A stretch of DNA of 64,000 nt from Chloroflexota bacterium (GCA_013388685.1 JACAET010000052.1:155701-219700), one strand, 5' to 3'. Shown: positions 26,576 to 35,793, numbered from the stretch's first letter. Notes: a model not told the origin generated them from the letters alone. A program made the numbers and translations.

Positions 26576-28903
26576 ATGCAAAAAACGTCTGCTAATCCGC
26601 GCTGGTGGGACTGGATTTCCATCCTGGTCCTGTTTGTTATTGTGGAAACCGGCGCGGCGCGCCTGGTGGCGACCCGTTGGACCGAGTTTCTTTATCTGGG
26701 GCAGACCGTCGTGTTCATCGCGTTTATCGTGGGCGTCAGCCTGGGGTATTCACAATTCCCGCCTCGCGCGGCGCGCTGGATTTCCTTTGGGTACATGGTC
26801 GTCCATCTGCCGTTGCAGTGGGCACTGATGATCGATCAAAGTGTATCGCTTGAAGAACAATTGGCGAGCCTGGGGGGCAGGTTGTTCCGCTCGTACGCTG
26901 ATTTCTTCGCCCGCCAGCCCGTGGAAGATCCCATTTTGTTCATTACGCTGGTCACTTTCGTGTTTTGGGTAATTGCCGCCTCGGCGGGATTCCAACTCGT
27001 ACGGCGGCAGAGTTATCTTGCGGCAGTGACGCCTTCGGGAATAATCCTGCTTGTCATCCAAAATTATGACGACACAGTCCCCGCGCGTGCCTGGATGATT
27101 GCCTTCTTTGCCTTCATGGCACTGCTCTTGCTAGGACGCTTGCATCACCTGGCGAGCAGACAAACCTGGAGGGAGAAACACATCTTTCTTTCGCCGGACA
27201 ACAGCATGGACCTGACGAGCATCATGACGGTCGCCGCCGCCTTGCTCATTTTGATTTCATGGACGCCTCCGGCTTCGCTGGCAAGTCTCGAATCGGCGGC
27301 GCAGACATGGAACAAGGCGACCCAGCCTTGGCGCGATTTTACAAAGCGCATGGAAAATGCCGTCACAGCGTTGAAGGGAAGCCGCGGCGCAGGGGAGTTA
27401 TACGGTCCCGAACTGCCCTTGGGAAACGGTTTCGAATTCAACGATACCGTCATGTTCATCGTGCGCGTACCCGATATTCCATCGGCGGTCAAACCTCCCC
27501 GCTACTACTGGAAGGGGCGCACGTACGATCACTATGAAAACGGGCAATGGTATACCACCGACTCCACTTTCGAGGACTATTCGCCGAACGATCCGGTTGC
27601 CCTTTCTGCGCAGACGGAATTGGCGTCCGCCCGTTTCGTTTTCCGCGCCGATCAGCCGCTTTCTCTGATTTATGCGCCAAATCGGGCGGTCTGGATGAGT
27701 CGTCAGGGAGCGCGCCTCAGATACCCTGCAGAGGGCGGCGAGGAAATCGTGTCATGGTTTGCCGACCCTATTCTGCTGGCTGGCGAAACCTATCAGGTGG
27801 AAGCGGCGCTCGCAAACCCGAACATGAAACAATTGCGCGAGGCGGGAACGGTCTACCCGGATTGGGTAAAGAACAGGTATCTGCAATTGCCGGGCGATTT
27901 TTCCGTCAGGGTGAGGGAACTTGCCCTGGATGTCACCGATGAAGCCGAGACTCCTTTCGACAAAGCGGTCGCCCTGACAAAATACCTGCGCGAGAATATC
28001 ACCTATACCGATGTCGTTTCCAATGCGCCGCGCAACCGGGATCCTCTGGAATGGATGCTCTTCGAGAACAAACAAGGCTATTGCGTTTATTATGCCTCCG
28101 CCGAGGTGCTGATGCTGCGCTCGCTGGGCATTCCCGCCCGACTGGCGGCAGGATTTGCGGAGGGGCAATTTGTCCAGGAACAGGGCGAATACATCGTCCG
28201 CCGGGAGAACGCGCACGCCTGGCCCGAGGTCTATTTCCCCGGGATCGGCTGGGTGGAGTTCGAACCCACCGGCAACCAGCTGGCGCTGAACCGCCCTGCC
28301 GCGCCGGATTCGCAATTGACGAACAATGCCGCCTCAACCCGCCCGCTCAGCCCCGACGATACCGGCTCTAACCGAGACGAGTTGCTCGGGGAACCGCTGG
28401 AGGACGAAGCCGTTGCCCCTGTAGAGACGACAAACGCACCCGCCTCACGGCTCTACCTGCTTTTCGTCTTCCTTGTCCTGGCGGGACTGGCAGTCTATTT
28501 CAGCATTCGATATTCCATAGCCGGACGAATTCCAGCCATGTTGCGTGCCGCCTGCGAACGGAATGGCTTGAAAACCCCGGCATGGATTCTCGATTGGGAA
28601 GGCTGGATGAACACGTCTCCCACCGGCAGGGCGTTCGAAAGCGTCAATTTCAGCCTGCGGCTTCTGGGCAAGCCCCTGCCTGCGCACGCCACTCCCATCG
28701 AACGCGCCAGGGAATTGGAAAATCTTCTTCCAAGGGCTTCGAACGACATTCACACCCTTCTGGACGAACATCAAACATCCCTTTATACTTCCAGAGAAGC
28801 GGATGTGTTGCGCGCGCGGCGCGCCGCCTTCCGCATACGCCGACAGGCGCTCGTGGAACGAATCGGTCACATTCTCGAAGGCAAATCCATCAGAAGTCCA
28901 TAG
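26576..28903 (+). CDS. Transglutaminase-like membrane protein (TgpA/DUF3488 family)
   Basis: A 775-residue membrane protein. About six hydrophobic helices fill residues 10-230. An external region carries the transglutaminase-like core (about 460-590): Cys in NKQGYCVYYASAEVLMLRS, His in RRENAHAWPEVYFPG and Asp/Glu in IGWVEFEPTGNQ, the papain-like triad. One more membrane helix (about 630-650) is followed by a DUF4129-like cytoplasmic tail. The enzyme probably hydrolyses or cross-links peptides at the outer face of the membrane. The start at 26576 is chosen over 26561 on promoter grounds. The gene is divergent from the kinase gene. Confidence 0.88.
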   Translation: MQKTSANPRWWDWISILVLFVIVETGAARLVATRWTEFLYLGQTVVFIAFIVGVSLGYSQFPPRAARWISFGYMVVHLPLQWALMIDQSVSLEEQLASLGGRLFRSYADFFARQPVEDPILFITLVTFVFWVIAASAGFQLVRRQSYLAAVTPSGIILLVIQNYDDTVPARAWMIAFFAFMALLLLGRLHHLASRQTWREKHIFLSPDNSMDLTSIMTVAAALLILISWTPPASLASLESAAQTWNKATQPWRDFTKRMENAVTALKGSRGAGELYGPELPLGNGFEFNDTVMFIVRVPDIPSAVKPPRYYWKGRTYDHYENGQWYTTDSTFEDYSPNDPVALSAQTELASARFVFRADQPLSLIYAPNRAVWMSRQGARLRYPAEGGEEIVSWFADPILLAGETYQVEAALANPNMKQLREAGTVYPDWVKNRYLQLPGDFSVRVRELALDVTDEAETPFDKAVALTKYLRENITYTDVVSNAPRNRDPLEWMLFENKQGYCVYYASAEVLMLRSLGIPARLAAGFAEGQFVQEQGEYIVRRENAHAWPEVYFPGIGWVEFEPTGNQLALNRPAAPDSQLTNNAASTRPLSPDDTGSNRDELLGEPLEDEAVAPVETTNAPASRLYLLFVFLVLAGLAVYFSIRYSIAGRIPAMLRAACERNGLKTPAWILDWEGWMNTSPTGRAFESVNFSLRLLGKPLPAHATPIERARELENLLPRASNDIHTLLDEHQTSLYTSREADVLRARRAAFRIRRQALVERIGHILEGKSIRSP

Positions 28904-28950
28904 AGTTCCCTTTCCGTCATTCAGCCGCGAAAGGGCATCAAGGAAAGACA

Positions 28951-30654
28951 ATGGCTACGACAAAACACAAACCCGTCTCCATCAACGATCAACTGATTGC
29001 CGTGACGCAGCGCGCCGCCAACATCCGAGCCGGGCTGAATGCAGGCCGTTCCCCCGAAGCCGTGGAAGGGTTTAAGGAAATCGAAAATTCTCTCTCGCGT
29101 ATCAGCGAGATACTCGTCCCGTTCGAACAGCGTTTCAGTCATTTGCAGGCGCTGGCTGGAATCGGGCAGGTGGTCAACTCGACCCTCGAAATAGACGAGG
29201 TGTTGCAGATCGTAATGGACACCATCGTACGATTGACCGGAGCCGAGCGCGGGTTTCTCATGCTGCGCGACGAACACGGCGAAATGCAAACCCGCATCGC
29301 GCGCAACTGGGAACAGGAATCCATCAATAAGAACGAGTTTGCCATCAGCCGTACCATCATCGAGCGCGTCATTCAGGGCGGCGAGGCGGTGTTGACCACC
29401 AACGCCCGCGAAGACCCGCGCTTCGGCGGGCAGGAAAGCATCATCGCCTTTAACCTGCGCTCCATCCTGTGCGTGCCGCTCATGGTCAAAACCGACCTGA
29501 TCGGCGTCATCTACACGGATAACCGCATCCGCACCGGCATCTTTTCCGAAGCGGACCGCGATCTGTTGATTGCCTTCGCCAATCAGGCAGCGGTCGCCAT
29601 CGAGAACGCCCGCCTGTTCTCCTCGCTCAAACGCACACTCGAGGAAGTGACCGAACTCAAGAACCTGATGGACGATGTGTTTGCCTCCATCGTTTCGGGA
29701 GTGATCACCGCCGATGTGCAGGATCAGATTACCCTGTGCAATCGAGCCGCCGCGTCCATCCTGGGGCGCGCTTCCGCGGAAATCGTGGGCAGGAAACTCG
29801 AAGAAATCGTTCCCGCCTTCGCCAGCAACATCCGGTCTCATTTGAACGCAGTACGCGAGAGCGAACAACCCATTGTGGGACTCGAATTCAGCCAGAAACT
29901 CCCCGAGCGCGGCAGTGTGGACTGGCGGCTGAACCTCTCGCCCCTGAAGGACGCCGGGCAAAGAACGCAGGGCGTGGCAATTGTGCTGGATGACCTGACT
30001 GAGCAAAAACGCCTCGAGGCACAGCGCAAACTGTTCGAGCGCATGGTCTCGCCCGCCGTCATCCAGCAACTCGACCCGGACAGTCTGCAACTGGGAGGCA
30101 AGCGCGGTGACATCACTGTGCTTTTCGCCGACGTGCGCGGCTTCACCTCCTTCAGCGAAACGCTGGAGCCGGAAAAACTCGTCTCCATCCTGAATCGCTA
30201 CCTCGCCGCAATGGCGGAGGCGGTGCTTTCGCAGGAAGGCACCATTGACAAGTTCATGGGCGATGCCATCATGGCATGGTTCAACGCCCCCATCCCTCAA
30301 CCCGATCATACCTTGCGCGCCGTCAAGACCGCCCTGGCAATCCGTGAGGCGTTCGAGGAGTTATACAGACAACTCCCCCGGGAGGAACATCTTTCCTTCG
30401 GCGCGGGCATCCACTATGGCGAGGCGGTGCTGGGTTTGATTGGCACGGAACGCAGGCTGGAATACACCGCGATCAGCGACAGCGTCAACACCGCCAAACG
30501 CTTGCAGGAAAACTCCGCAAAGAATCAGATCATCCTCAGCCAAGCGGCGTACGAACGCGTGAAGGATCACGTAGTAGTCAAGCCGATCGCCCCCGTTGCC
30601 GCCAAGGGCAAAACCCAGCCGCTCGATGTGTTCGAGGTGGTGGGGTTGAAGTGA
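28951..30654 (+). CDS. GAF-PAS adenylate cyclase (class III)
   Basis: A 567-residue soluble cyclase that makes cAMP from ATP. The start at 28951 has an AAGGAAA site 4-10 bases upstream. A GAF domain spans about 65-215 (LTGAERGFLMLRDE, SILCVPLM, FANQAAVAIENARLF), a PAS domain about 225-345, and the catalytic domain about 375-545. Metal-binding aspartates are in LFADVRGF and GDAIMA, the purine-selecting Lys in IDKFMGDA, and Asn/Arg in NTAKRLQ. Key residues favour ATP over GTP. The GAF or PAS ligand is unknown. It may be cotranscribed with the transglutaminase gene 48 bases upstream. Confidence 0.92.
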   Translation: MATTKHKPVSINDQLIAVTQRAANIRAGLNAGRSPEAVEGFKEIENSLSRISEILVPFEQRFSHLQALAGIGQVVNSTLEIDEVLQIVMDTIVRLTGAERGFLMLRDEHGEMQTRIARNWEQESINKNEFAISRTIIERVIQGGEAVLTTNAREDPRFGGQESIIAFNLRSILCVPLMVKTDLIGVIYTDNRIRTGIFSEADRDLLIAFANQAAVAIENARLFSSLKRTLEEVTELKNLMDDVFASIVSGVITADVQDQITLCNRAAASILGRASAEIVGRKLEEIVPAFASNIRSHLNAVRESEQPIVGLEFSQKLPERGSVDWRLNLSPLKDAGQRTQGVAIVLDDLTEQKRLEAQRKLFERMVSPAVIQQLDPDSLQLGGKRGDITVLFADVRGFTSFSETLEPEKLVSILNRYLAAMAEAVLSQEGTIDKFMGDAIMAWFNAPIPQPDHTLRAVKTALAIREAFEELYRQLPREEHLSFGAGIHYGEAVLGLIGTERRLEYTAISDSVNTAKRLQENSAKNQIILSQAAYERVKDHVVVKPIAPVAAKGKTQPLDVFEVVGLK

Positions 30655-30684
30655 GAGGACATTGACAACGTACGCCCTTAGAGT

Positions 30685-30829
30685 CTACCCGAAAAATATT
30701 CGCCCGGACATAAATGTCCGGGCGGTCTCATTCAAAGCCGTCTGAAGACGGCTAACACCCGGCTTCGTACGAACAACCCAGAGATTGATCTCCGGGCGGA
30801 GCCGGCAGGGTGCGAATTTTCGGATAGGT
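30685..30829. repeat. MITE-like element with terminal inverted repeats and nested hairpins
   Basis: The ends CTACCCGAAAAATATTCGC (from 30685) and GCGAATTTTCGGATAGG (to 30829) are imperfect inverted repeats. Inside lie a perfect 24-bp palindrome CGCCCGGACAT/ATGTCCGGGCG (30701-30724), a second palindrome AGCCGTC/GACGGCT (about 30737-30754) and a third stem of CCGGCT / AGCCGG arms. No coding potential. It looks like a small non-autonomous mobile element. Confidence 0.7.
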
Positions 30830-30895
30830 TCTTACGGTTTCACGGCTTCTCCCCTGACCGAACGCAAGGCTCCTTGAAGGATTGCAACCCGAAAA

Positions 30896-32062
30896 TCACC
30901 AACCCATCAGCCTCCTCACAAAGTTTGTCAACTGTTCCATTCCCTTCTCCACCGGCTCGATCTCGATAAACTCACCCTTGGTGTGCGCGCCGCCGCCCTG
31001 CGTCACCCCCAGCACCAGCGCAGGATACCCCTGGCTCAAGGGGATGTTCGCATCCGTCGAACCCGATGTCAACACCGCCTCCAACCCCTGTTCGGCCAGA
31101 CATTTCTGCGCCAGTTTCACCAGCGGATGTTCCGCGCTCATCTCCCCTGCCGGGCGCAACCCAATGACATCCGCCTCCATACTGACCCCGGGCTTGTTTG
31201 CCGCTTCGATCAGCCTCTCCACTCCCTCGATCAGTTCCGCCAACTCCGCCTGACCCTCCGAGCGCAGATCCAGTTCCAGCCACGCCTCCGCAGGGATGGT
31301 GTTGATCGAAGTCCCGCCCTGAATTTTGCCCACGTTCATCGTCGTGCGCGGCTTGGATGACAAAGTTAAAGCCGATAACTGCACAATCAATTTGGACAAT
31401 TCCACCACCGCCGAGGGCTGACCATAATCCGACCACGAGTGCCCGCCCTGCGTCCGCGCCGTGACCCGATAGCGCTTCACCCCCACGGCGCGGTGATAGA
31501 CATGTCCCAGCGCCATCCCCTCCAGCACGAGGTAGGCGCTCACATCGCCTCCGAAACGCTCCACCACCGCCTTCATCCCGCGCAGATCGCCCAGCCCCTC
31601 TTCGCAGGTGTTCGCCACAAACCAGATGTCACCCCTTGCCCCTCCCCCAGGGAGAGGGGCGAGGGGTGAGGAAAATCCCCGTTTCCTTCCCGGAGAGGGT
31701 TGGGGCGAGGTCAACATCCACATCAACCCAAACAACGCCGCCACCCCCATGGAATTGTCCCCGATGCCAATGCCATAAATCCTTCCTGCCTCCCTGCGGA
31801 GGGTGGTATCCATCTCGAATGGAAAAACCGTGTCCAGATGCGCCGAAATGATCAAAGGCTTGCTTCCGGCTTTCGACTGCCCATTGCCCGCTGTCCACCG
31901 CCCATACACATTCCCCATCGCGTCCATTCCCACGTTTTGCAACCCCTCCTTCAAGAACAGACTGCGCACGAACTCTGCCCGCTTCTGCTCGTGGAACGTC
32001 GGCGCGGGGATCTGCTGAATCTGCACGGCAAGTTCGATGAGGCGTTGAATGTTGTTTTCCAT
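30896..32062 (-). CDS. M20-family zinc metallopeptidase with an in-frame repeat insertion
   Basis: A 388-residue aminoacylase/peptidase-T-like M20 enzyme of the cytoplasm. Zinc and catalytic residues are visible in SAHLDTVF, GIGDNSMGV, TCEEGLGDL and the dimerisation-domain TQGGHSWSD; the final zinc His lies near the end (GAHTKGE). About 28 residues between WMLTS and DIWFVANTCEE are low complexity, rich in Pro and Gly, and come from a palindromic repeat (31628-31712). The loop sits just before the catalytic Glu. The start at 32062 rests on a TAAAAT box 7 bases upstream; ATG 32071 overlaps that box. Substrate unknown. Confidence 0.88.
   Translation of the reverse strand: MENNIQRLIELAVQIQQIPAPTFHEQKRAEFVRSLFLKEGLQNVGMDAMGNVYGRWTAGNGQSKAGSKPLIISAHLDTVFPFEMDTTLRREAGRIYGIGIGDNSMGVAALFGLMWMLTSPQPSPGRKRGFSSPLAPLPGGGARGDIWFVANTCEEGLGDLRGMKAVVERFGGDVSAYLVLEGMALGHVYHRAVGVKRYRVTARTQGGHSWSDYGQPSAVVELSKLIVQLSALTLSSKPRTTMNVGKIQGGTSINTIPAEAWLELDLRSEGQAELAELIEGVERLIEAANKPGVSMEADVIGLRPAGEMSAEHPLVKLAQKCLAEQGLEAVLTSGSTDANIPLSQGYPALVLGVTQGGGAHTKGEFIEIEPVEKGMEQLTNFVRRLMGW
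31628..31712. repeat. GC-rich palindromic repeat inside the M20 peptidase gene
   Basis: The arms TCACCCCTTGCCCCTCCCCC and GGGAGAGGGGCGAGGGGTGA face each other, followed by a further CCCGGAGAGGGTTGGGGCGAGG arm split here into CCCGGAGAGGG and TTGGGGCGAGG. It is inserted in frame and translated as a Pro/Gly-rich loop. The same sort of repeat is widespread in intergenic DNA of many bacteria. Confidence 0.75.
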
Positions 32063-32069
32063 GAAGTCC

Positions 32070-32075
32070 ATTTTA
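32070..32075 (-). promoter_or_regulatory. -10 box (TAAAAT) for a leaderless start at 32062
   Basis: On the minus strand TAAAAT (32075-32070) ends 7 bases before the ATG at 32062. Confidence 0.45.
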
Positions 32076-32129
32076 CCAACAGACTTTCATCACCCCCCAA
32101 AAAAAACGGAACTTGACCCTTGACAGCCC

Positions 32130-33116
32130 TCACGCCCTCCTCACCATATCCCGCAGCGCACCCAGCCTGGCATGCGCCAGCCCCGGCAACACATCCAGCG
32201 GATGGAAGGCTCCCATGCCTTCCAATTTCAACGAAGCCGATACATTGCCGCACAAAACCCCTTCCAGCGGGTCATAATCGTTGCAGAAACCCGCCAAAAA
32301 CCCGCCGCCAAACGCGTCGCCGGCGCCGGTTACATCCTCCGCGCGCGCAGGGTAGGCGGGAATTTCCCAGCGGCGTTTTGCCGCCGCATCGTAGAACAGT
32401 TGTCCCTGCGCGCCGCGCTTGATTACGACGTATTCACATCCATACAGCGCAACCGCCTCCGCCATCTCCCACAGATCGTGCGTTTCTGCCTGAAACAGGT
32501 TGCGGATTTCCTCCTCGGAAGGCAGGAAGGCTGTCACGCTGTTGAGCAGGGCGGGGAGTTCGCGGCGCAAAGCAGGGATCATGGAGTCAGACGAAGGGTC
32601 CAGGACGAACGTATGCACAGCGCCGCGTTTGAGTCCCGCCATCAACTGGGTTTGCGTCACCAAATCCAGCGGGCAGAGATAGGCGGCGCGGGCGGTCAGA
32701 TAGTCGTCGGGGATGTCGCGCACGGTGAGGCGGAGCGCCTCTTCCGCTTTCCGTTCCGGCTGATACCCCAACAGCGACTTGGGAACGGTCATCCCCCGCC
32801 GCGCGAAATGCCCCACCGGATTGATACGGCTCACTTCGAAAGCCTCGTTGTAAGCGATGAACTCGCGCACATCCAACGCCTGCGGCTGGAGGCGAATGCC
32901 GCTCGTATCGAACCCGCGTTTTTTGACTTCGTTCAACCAAGCGCGTGGGTAGTCATCGCCGGCGCGTCCCACCAAGCCGACGCCCGATTCCCACACGCCC
33001 AGCCCCCCTGCCGCATACAACAGACTGCCGCCCGGCGCATCGAGCCGCGGCTGACCCACAGCTGGCAGGAGAAATTCGCGCGTGAGTTTTCCGATGACGA
33101 TGAAATGAACATCCAT
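32130..33116 (-). CDS. PfkB-family carbohydrate kinase
   Basis: A 328-residue ribokinase-like sugar kinase. The N-terminus MDVHFIVIGKLTREF and PGGSLLYAAGGLGVW are standard. The C-terminal signature VTGAGDAFGGGFLAGF contains the catalytic Asp and the anion hole. VVIKRGAQGQLFYD is the nucleotide-proximal strand. The start ATG overlaps the stop of the upstream TolB-like gene (TGATG), so translation is coupled. Inosine, ribose or an adenosine-type substrate is possible; none can be chosen. Confidence 0.88.
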   Translation of the reverse strand: MDVHFIVIGKLTREFLLPAVGQPRLDAPGGSLLYAAGGLGVWESGVGLVGRAGDDYPRAWLNEVKKRGFDTSGIRLQPQALDVREFIAYNEAFEVSRINPVGHFARRGMTVPKSLLGYQPERKAEEALRLTVRDIPDDYLTARAAYLCPLDLVTQTQLMAGLKRGAVHTFVLDPSSDSMIPALRRELPALLNSVTAFLPSEEEIRNLFQAETHDLWEMAEAVALYGCEYVVIKRGAQGQLFYDAAAKRRWEIPAYPARAEDVTGAGDAFGGGFLAGFCNDYDPLEGVLCGNVSASLKLEGMGAFHPLDVLPGLAHARLGALRDMVRRA

Positions 33117-34201
33117 CACGGACCCCAGCGCGGCTGATAGTCGCAGTAGTCGTTGTTCGTCAGGCGGCGCAGATCCGTGCCATCGGTGCGGATGACATAG
33201 ATTTCACAGCCATGGTCGTCGCCATAGTGGTCGAAGTAGGCGGTGAAGACCACCCAGTTTCCGTCTGGCGAGAAGGACGGTCCCTGACTGTTGCCGCCAC
33301 CAGGCGTGAGTTGACGGACGTTCGAGCCGTCAGCGTTCATGATATAGAGTTCGCGGTTCCAGGCGGGACCGGAATAGGTGACGAGGAAGTTGCCATCCGG
33401 CGCCCAATCGCTCCGCCCGCGAATGGCGGGCAGGCTGGTAATGGCTTTCCTGTCGCTTCCATCCAATCTGACCGTGAAAAGTTGAACCGACCCCTGCCGG
33501 TCCGAGGCGTATAAAATCCGTTTGCCGTCGGGCGACCAGGTGGGATCCCAGCCGAAAGCCTGCGGAATGTTTCCGGCGTTGTTGCCGTTTCGATCGGCAA
33601 TGATGATTTGATAATTGGCGGTTGCCGCGCTGAAACGAGTATAGGCGATGGAAGCGCCGTCGGGCGAAATTTCGGGGGCGGTCTCCACGCCATAACTGTT
33701 CGTGATACGGTTGACTTCGCTGTCGAAACGCAGTTCATAGATTTCGAAGTTGTCGGTATCGTAGAAGGCTGAATAAACGACGCTCTGTCCGTCGGGCGCG
33801 AGCGACGGGTAGAAATGCTTTTTCGAATCCTCGGTCGTCAGCCTGCGATAATCGGTCCCATCGGCGTTCATGATGCAAATCTGGTCGCGCGCCTGCACTT
33901 TGAAGAGTTGACAGGTGAAGACGATATGTCCCATCAATCCATCGGCGGGAGAGGGGGCGGGGACGCCGTCTGCGGGAAGCGCGGTGGGGGGGAGGATGAG
34001 AACGACGGGCGTCGCCGTGAAGGCAGGGGTTTCGAGCAGGGTGGGCGTCGAAACCGTCAGCGGGGTGGAGGCTTGCAGGGTGGCGAACAGGTCGGGGGTG
34101 GGGGTGGAGGCGGCGGGCAGGTTGCATCCTGCCATCACGAGCAGGAGCAAAAGCGTCGCCGTCCTCTTGAAGTTATTCGTCCGTTTCGATGTGTTCCACA
34201 T
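33116..34201 (-). CDS. TolB/WD40-like propeller lipoprotein
   Basis: A 361-residue exported lipoprotein: basic start, hydrophobic core and lipobox VMAGC. A Thr/Pro linker (about 30-90) precedes a six-bladed propeller of TolB type with repeats such as LAPDGQSVVYSA, WSPDGKRILYAS, FSPDGNWVVFTA. Such proteins bind partner proteins or sugars at the membrane. The start overlaps the end of hypA by 29 bases, and the stop overlaps the start of the PfkB gene. Confidence 0.82.
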   Translation of the reverse strand: MWNTSKRTNNFKRTATLLLLLVMAGCNLPAASTPTPDLFATLQASTPLTVSTPTLLETPAFTATPVVLILPPTALPADGVPAPSPADGLMGHIVFTCQLFKVQARDQICIMNADGTDYRRLTTEDSKKHFYPSLAPDGQSVVYSAFYDTDNFEIYELRFDSEVNRITNSYGVETAPEISPDGASIAYTRFSAATANYQIIIADRNGNNAGNIPQAFGWDPTWSPDGKRILYASDRQGSVQLFTVRLDGSDRKAITSLPAIRGRSDWAPDGNFLVTYSGPAWNRELYIMNADGSNVRQLTPGGGNSQGPSFSPDGNWVVFTAYFDHYGDDHGCEIYVIRTDGTDLRRLTNNDYCDYQPRWGP

Positions 34202-34508
34202 GGAATTCCTCGCCGGTCAGGATTTTTGCGCCGAAACTTCCGCAGTGGGGGCAGTGGATTTCGCCGTTTACAGGGTGATATTTTTTGAAGCACGCCATGC
34301 ACTGCGCCTCGGCACGGATAAGACGAAACTGGAGTTGCGCCCGTTCCAGCGGTGTGGCTTTGCCCAAGGCCGCCCATTGGCGACGGACTGCCTTCGGATC
34401 GAGTTCGCAGAGTTCACCGAAGGCAATGCGGACTTGCCTGACGCGCGCCGCGCCCGTCTGCCGGACGACTGTATCGAAGATGACTTGTGTGGCTTGAAGT
34501 TCGCGCAT
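34173..34508 (-). CDS. hypA: HypA-like hydrogenase nickel incorporation protein with Arg at position 2
   Basis: A 111-residue HypA/HybF family protein, which hands nickel to [NiFe]-hydrogenase with HypB. FGELCELDPKAVRRQW and KATPLERAQLQFRLI match the family, and the zinc site is CMAC and CPHC with 12 residues between. The usual MHE start, whose His2 binds nickel, is MRE here. An in-frame ATG at 34541 does not restore the His. No other hydrogenase gene lies nearby. A minus-strand TATAAT (34524-34519) lies 10 bases before the start. It may have another metal-related role, or altered nickel binding. Confidence 0.82.
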   Translation of the reverse strand: MRELQATQVIFDTVVRQTGAARVRQVRIAFGELCELDPKAVRRQWAALGKATPLERAQLQFRLIRAEAQCMACFKKYHPVNGEIHCPHCGSFGAKILTGEEFHVEHIETDE

Positions 34509-34518
34509 GGCTGGCTGA

Positions 34519-34524
34519 ATTATA
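34519..34524 (-). promoter_or_regulatory. -10 box (TATAAT) for hypA
   Basis: On the minus strand a perfect TATAAT ends 10 bases before ATG 34508, leaving almost no 5' leader. Confidence 0.5.
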
Positions 34525-34658
34525 CGACATGCGCTTCGCACGGCGCCGGGGGCTGAGTCTGCTTAATCAGCCTTTCATTCCCCGATGCTATAATCCGGTC
34601 TGTTCGTTCTGCCGCGTGGATACGCCGGCACCATAATTTTCAATTCGGGAGGGCAGAG

Positions 34659-35699
34659 ATGCCTCAAACCAGAAACCCTGTTGTAATGAAGTGGCTGTTT
34701 TTCTTTGCCGGCGTTGTCGCTTTTCTTGTTGTTTTCGGGGGGTTCGTGCGGCTTACCCGTTCGGGGTTGTCCATCGTGGAGTGGAATCCCGTCAGCGGCG
34801 TCGTTCCACCCATCAGCGAACAAGCCTGGCAGGCGGAGTTCGCCAAATATCAACAGACGCCGGAATACCTCAAGGTCAACAGCGGTATGACGCTGGAGGA
34901 ATACAAATATATCTTCTACATCGAATGGGTTCACCGCCTGATTGCCCGTCTGGCGGGATTTGCCTACGCTATTCCCGTTTTCTATTTTCTCTTCAAACGG
35001 GCAATTCCTCGGCGGGAGTTCGGCATCTACTTTGTCATGGGGATGCTCTTTATCTCGCAAGCCGCCGCCGGCTGGATCATGGTCGCCAGCGGCTTGGTGG
35101 ATCGTCCCGCCGTCAGTCACTTCAACCTGACCATTCACCTGCTCCTGGCGTTGACGTTGTTCGGTCTCGCCTTATGGACGGCGCTTGGGCATCAATTCGG
35201 ATTCCCCGAAGCGGGCAAAAAGGTGAAATGGTCATTGCCCTCGAAACTGGCGCTGGCGTCGTTTGCCCTGCTTGTCATCCAAATCACCTACGGCGGATTC
35301 ACGGCAGGGCTCAAAGCCGGTCACGTTTCGGATACGTGGCCCCTCATGTTCGGCACATGGGTTCCGCCCAACCTGTTCAATTCGTTTGTCAATCTGTTCG
35401 AGTCGCCGCAGACCATCGTGTTCATCCACCGCTGGTTTGCCTGGCTGGGACTTCTCGCCGTGCCGTATGTGTTGTGGGTGGTAAAACGGCAGAACTATCC
35501 CGCCGATATCCAAAAGGGACTGGCGTGGCTGGTCGGTGCGGTCGCTTTGCAGATTATCCTCGGCGTGTGGACGGTCCTTTCGTATGTGAACATTGTCATT
35601 GCGCTCGTCCATCAGGCAAATGCCATCGTTTTGTTCGGTCTGGCGGTTTACTTTCTCCATCGCTTCCGGGCGCTGGATGCCCACAGGACGGAAAACTGA
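34659..35699 (+). CDS. ctaA: Heme A synthase (COX15/CtaA family)
   Basis: A 346-residue inner-membrane enzyme with eight hydrophobic helices that oxidises heme O to heme A for aa3-type oxidases. The four heme-ligand histidines are in YIEWVHRLIAR, SHFNLTIHLL, VFIHRWFAW and ALVHQANAI. RLTRSGLSIVEWNPVSG near the start is the COX15 signature. The start has a GGGAGGG site 6-12 bases upstream, and TATAAT lies at about 34589-34594. It implies aerobic respiration. The usual ctaB neighbour is absent. Confidence 0.93.
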   Translation: MPQTRNPVVMKWLFFFAGVVAFLVVFGGFVRLTRSGLSIVEWNPVSGVVPPISEQAWQAEFAKYQQTPEYLKVNSGMTLEEYKYIFYIEWVHRLIARLAGFAYAIPVFYFLFKRAIPRREFGIYFVMGMLFISQAAAGWIMVASGLVDRPAVSHFNLTIHLLLALTLFGLALWTALGHQFGFPEAGKKVKWSLPSKLALASFALLVIQITYGGFTAGLKAGHVSDTWPLMFGTWVPPNLFNSFVNLFESPQTIVFIHRWFAWLGLLAVPYVLWVVKRQNYPADIQKGLAWLVGAVALQIILGVWTVLSYVNIVIALVHQANAIVLFGLAVYFLHRFRALDAHRTEN

Positions 35700-35738
35700 G
35701 CGCGTCCCGCACAGCCGTAATGCGCCCAGCCGGCATAA

Positions 35739-35758
35739 AACCCCTCGCGGGAGGGGTT
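35739..35758 (+). terminator. Terminator after ctaA
   Basis: AACCCCTC / GAGGGGTT stem with GCGG loop lies 40 bases after the ctaA stop, just ahead of the next promoter. Confidence 0.65.
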
Positions 35759-35781
35759 CATACCCGGGGGGCGTTATGGGC

Positions 35782-35787
35782 TATACT
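35782..35787 (+). promoter_or_regulatory. -10 box (TATACT) for a leaderless start at 35794
   Basis: TATACT ends 6 bases before ATG 35794, the start of the large histidine kinase gene. Confidence 0.45.
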
Positions 35788-35793
35788 TTGGAT

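Noticed and set aside
35593..35793. An N-terminal extension of the large histidine kinase, overlapping the end of ctaA
   Set aside because: It runs through the ctaA stop region and the terminator hairpin; the promoter box and lipoprotein signal fit the start at 35794.
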